Below, piece after piece: positions 62,600-64,000 of a DNA stretch of 64,000 bases. Origin of the DNA: Lysinibacillus louembei (lineage in GTDB: Bacteria; Bacillota; Bacilli; Bacillales_A; Planococcaceae); contig NZ_CP137624.1 of NCBI RefSeq assembly GCF_033880585.1, positions 2,949,501 to 3,013,500 on the forward strand, given 5' to 3'. The translations under genes and the position numbers were made by a program. The stretch's first letter is position 1; every line of letters begins with the position of its first letter. The notes beneath the pieces are model-generated. The model searched no databases, was not told the DNA's origin, and saw nothing but the letters and a program-made list of their open reading frames with translations.

Positions 62600-63655
62600 A
62601 TGCAACAAAATCCATTTGAAGCATTTAAAAATGCGGGAAGTCGCTTTGCTGAAATTGCTGAAGGGGAATTTCAGCTAGCGCAGGAAAGTTATTCTGTCAG
62701 CCCTCTTTACGCCGCACTGAGCCAGCATGATAAAGGCCGTGCACTTACTTTAGCTGGAGAATTAAAAATTCATGTATATGAAAACGTGCTTGCTTTTGGC
62801 TTACAGGCGCAGCAAGCACTTCGTGATTTTACAGCAAATATGGCAGTCCATATTCATCGCAAAGATCATAGTAAAGTCGGCGAGGTGCTCTCACAGCTCA
62901 TTTCTTATTTAGAGCAAATTAACCCCGATGCGCTTGTGCAACAGGAAAAAGGCTTTTTAAGTAAGCTTTTTTCTAAGCAAAAGCAATCGACACAGGAGGT
63001 CATGACACATTATAAAAGGCTAAGCAAGCAAATTGACCGCCTTGCCATTCAGCTAGAGCATGCTCAAATGGGTTTATTGCGTGATTTTAAGCTATTAAAT
63101 GATTTATATTCGTTAAATGAGCAATACTTTACAGAAATTAATGTTTATATTGCAGCAGCTGAGCTGAAGCTAGCAGATGCGAAAAAGAATCTGCCTTCCG
63201 TTGAGCCGACAGACCCGATGGAACTACAGCAATTAAACGACAAAAAAATGGCGATTGAATGGCTTGATCGCCGCTTATATGATATGCAAATATCGCGTGA
63301 AATTGCCATTCAGGCAGCGCCACAAATTCGCTTAATGCAGCAAACGAATCAGCTATTAATCGATAAAATACAGGCATCTGTAATGACGACGATTCCGATG
63401 TGGCAAACGCAAATTTCTACGCTGTTAACAATGAATCAGCAGCGTCGTGTAGCGGAAGCACAGGATAAATTAATGCGTGCCTCTGATGAGCTTGCACGTA
63501 AAAATGGAAAAATGCTACAAATGAAATCAAAGCAGGCAGGCATTACACATGCAGATATCGACCAATTTAAGCAAACGCAATTAAGATTAGTACAAGATAT
63601 TGAAGAAACGTTGCGCGTCCACGCAAAAACAAATGATGTTTTTGAATCTATCTAA
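62600..63655 (+). CDS. telA: TelA/YaaN toxic-anion resistance family protein
   Basis: A 351-aa all-helical coiled-coil protein of the TelA family: LTLAGELKIHVYENVLAFGL, FLSKLFSKQKQSTQEVMTHY, QTNQLLIDKIQASVMTTIP and MWQTQISTLLTMNQQRRVAEA. Family members are linked to tellurite resistance and envelope stress. It is coupled to xpaC. Confidence 0.92.
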   Translation: MQQNPFEAFKNAGSRFAEIAEGEFQLAQESYSVSPLYAALSQHDKGRALTLAGELKIHVYENVLAFGLQAQQALRDFTANMAVHIHRKDHSKVGEVLSQLISYLEQINPDALVQQEKGFLSKLFSKQKQSTQEVMTHYKRLSKQIDRLAIQLEHAQMGLLRDFKLLNDLYSLNEQYFTEINVYIAAAELKLADAKKNLPSVEPTDPMELQQLNDKKMAIEWLDRRLYDMQISREIAIQAAPQIRLMQQTNQLLIDKIQASVMTTIPMWQTQISTLLTMNQQRRVAEAQDKLMRASDELARKNGKMLQMKSKQAGITHADIDQFKQTQLRLVQDIEETLRVHAKTNDVFESI

Positions 63656-63660
63656 AAAAC

Positions 63661-63696
63661 GAGACCAAAGCCTTTAGGGACTTTGGTCTCGCTTTT
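63661..63696. terminator. Bidirectional terminator
   Basis: GAGACCAAAG pairs with CTTTGGTCTC and is followed by TTTTT between convergent genes. Confidence 0.9.
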
Positions 63697-63894
63697 TCAT
63701 TCAAAGTAATCTTTATAGTAGCCACCGACATTGCCTGTGTTGTCTACTACAAAAAGAAATTCCTCTGTTTCATTTTTCACTTCGTACTCTTTGCCAACTG
63801 TTAGCACATTTGACACTAAATATTTTGCGGCATTCGTATGCACACATTTTACAGTGCGAATCGTTGGTGCTTCTTTCCATTTCAAATGTAACAT
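63697..63894 (-). CDS. DUF6501 family protein
   Basis: A 65-aa protein: KCVHTNAAKYLVSNVLTVGK and the conserved end GNVGGYYKDYFE. It matches a small Bacillaceae family of unknown function, here called DUF6501 from memory. GAGG lies 11 nt before the ATG. The remaining 106 bp to the window edge hold no gene that I can see. Confidence 0.75.
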   Translation of the reverse strand: MLHLKWKEAPTIRTVKCVHTNAAKYLVSNVLTVGKEYEVKNETEEFLFVVDNTGNVGGYYKDYFE

Positions 63895-64000
63895 GAACGC
63901 AATAACCTCACTTTATCTACATAACATTGATTTCTTTATTATTTTATATGATTTTTTGCATGAATGATAGCATTTCGCCTAAATAATTATCATCTTTGCC

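Overview
The window looks like chromosomal DNA of a low-GC, Gram-positive, endospore-former-type bacterium, most like Lysinibacillus/Solibacillus (Bacillales). The signs are AT-rich codon use, strong AGGAGG-type ribosome binding sites, many TTG/GTG starts, S-layer-homology proteins, and Bacillus-type families (YkkCD, AadK, YwnA/YwnB, TmrB-like, XpaC/TelA, LCP, T-box and guanidine-I riboswitch). No rRNA, tRNA, CRISPR array, prophage or intact insertion sequence was found. Genus assignment is an inference from protein resemblance only.

Layout. 1-6 kb: a partial S-layer-homology gene at the left edge, an unrecognised 456-aa protein, a VanZ-like membrane protein and a PAS-GGDEF-EAL c-di-GMP protein. 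6-16 kb: a Xer-type recombinase and an MFS pump behind a T-box leader; a frameshifted acetyltransferase; DinB-like and AlkD-like proteins; a SulP anion transporter with an ArsR regulator and a perfect 18-bp palindrome; an MFS gene divergent from a Crp/Fnr regulator. 16-21 kb: guanidine riboswitch with a YkkC/YkkD pair, AadK with an unknown partner, a catalytically degenerate recombinase, a crotonase and a P-loop protein with an Asp23-like tail. 21-32 kb: SLH protein, PLP aminotransferase, AI-2E exporter family protein, LCP transferase, MsrA, AzlCD, a broken lipoprotein, RecQ, HMG-CoA lyase and a CynX-like MFS.

32-42 kb: YkpA-type ABC-F; YwnB/YwnA divergent pair with three matching operator sites; first cold-shock gene with a terminator-like leader hairpin; TmrB-like protein; an operon of ECF sigma factor, LCP-like putative anti-sigma factor and lipoprotein; and several small or broken genes. 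42-54 kb: an SgrR-like regulator and half an MFS gene that meet at a 12-bp palindrome; methyltransferase; second cold-shock gene with the same leader hairpin arms; DUF1033, DinB and CGNR genes; a NUDIX-HAD-RmlD operon; Asp/Glu racemase; glyoxalase-like gene; and an ABC-F antibiotic-resistance-type gene whose leader has a small peptide ORF, an antiterminator and a terminator. 54-64 kb: methyltransferase with an overlapping upstream ORF, a three-gene membrane operon, NUDIX, 3-hydroxyacyl-CoA dehydrogenase, a non-heme-type globin chemoreceptor with a CZB domain, acylphosphatase, XpaC-TelA and a DUF6501 protein.

The window is mostly housekeeping and stress-response accessory genes. Its most interesting content is regulatory RNA and operator architecture (T-box on a transporter, twin csp attenuator-like leaders, ABC-F attenuator, triple Rrf2 operator), the sigma/LCP operon, and a set of genes broken by single small lesions. 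I did not find a clearly new multi-gene defence or biosynthetic system.
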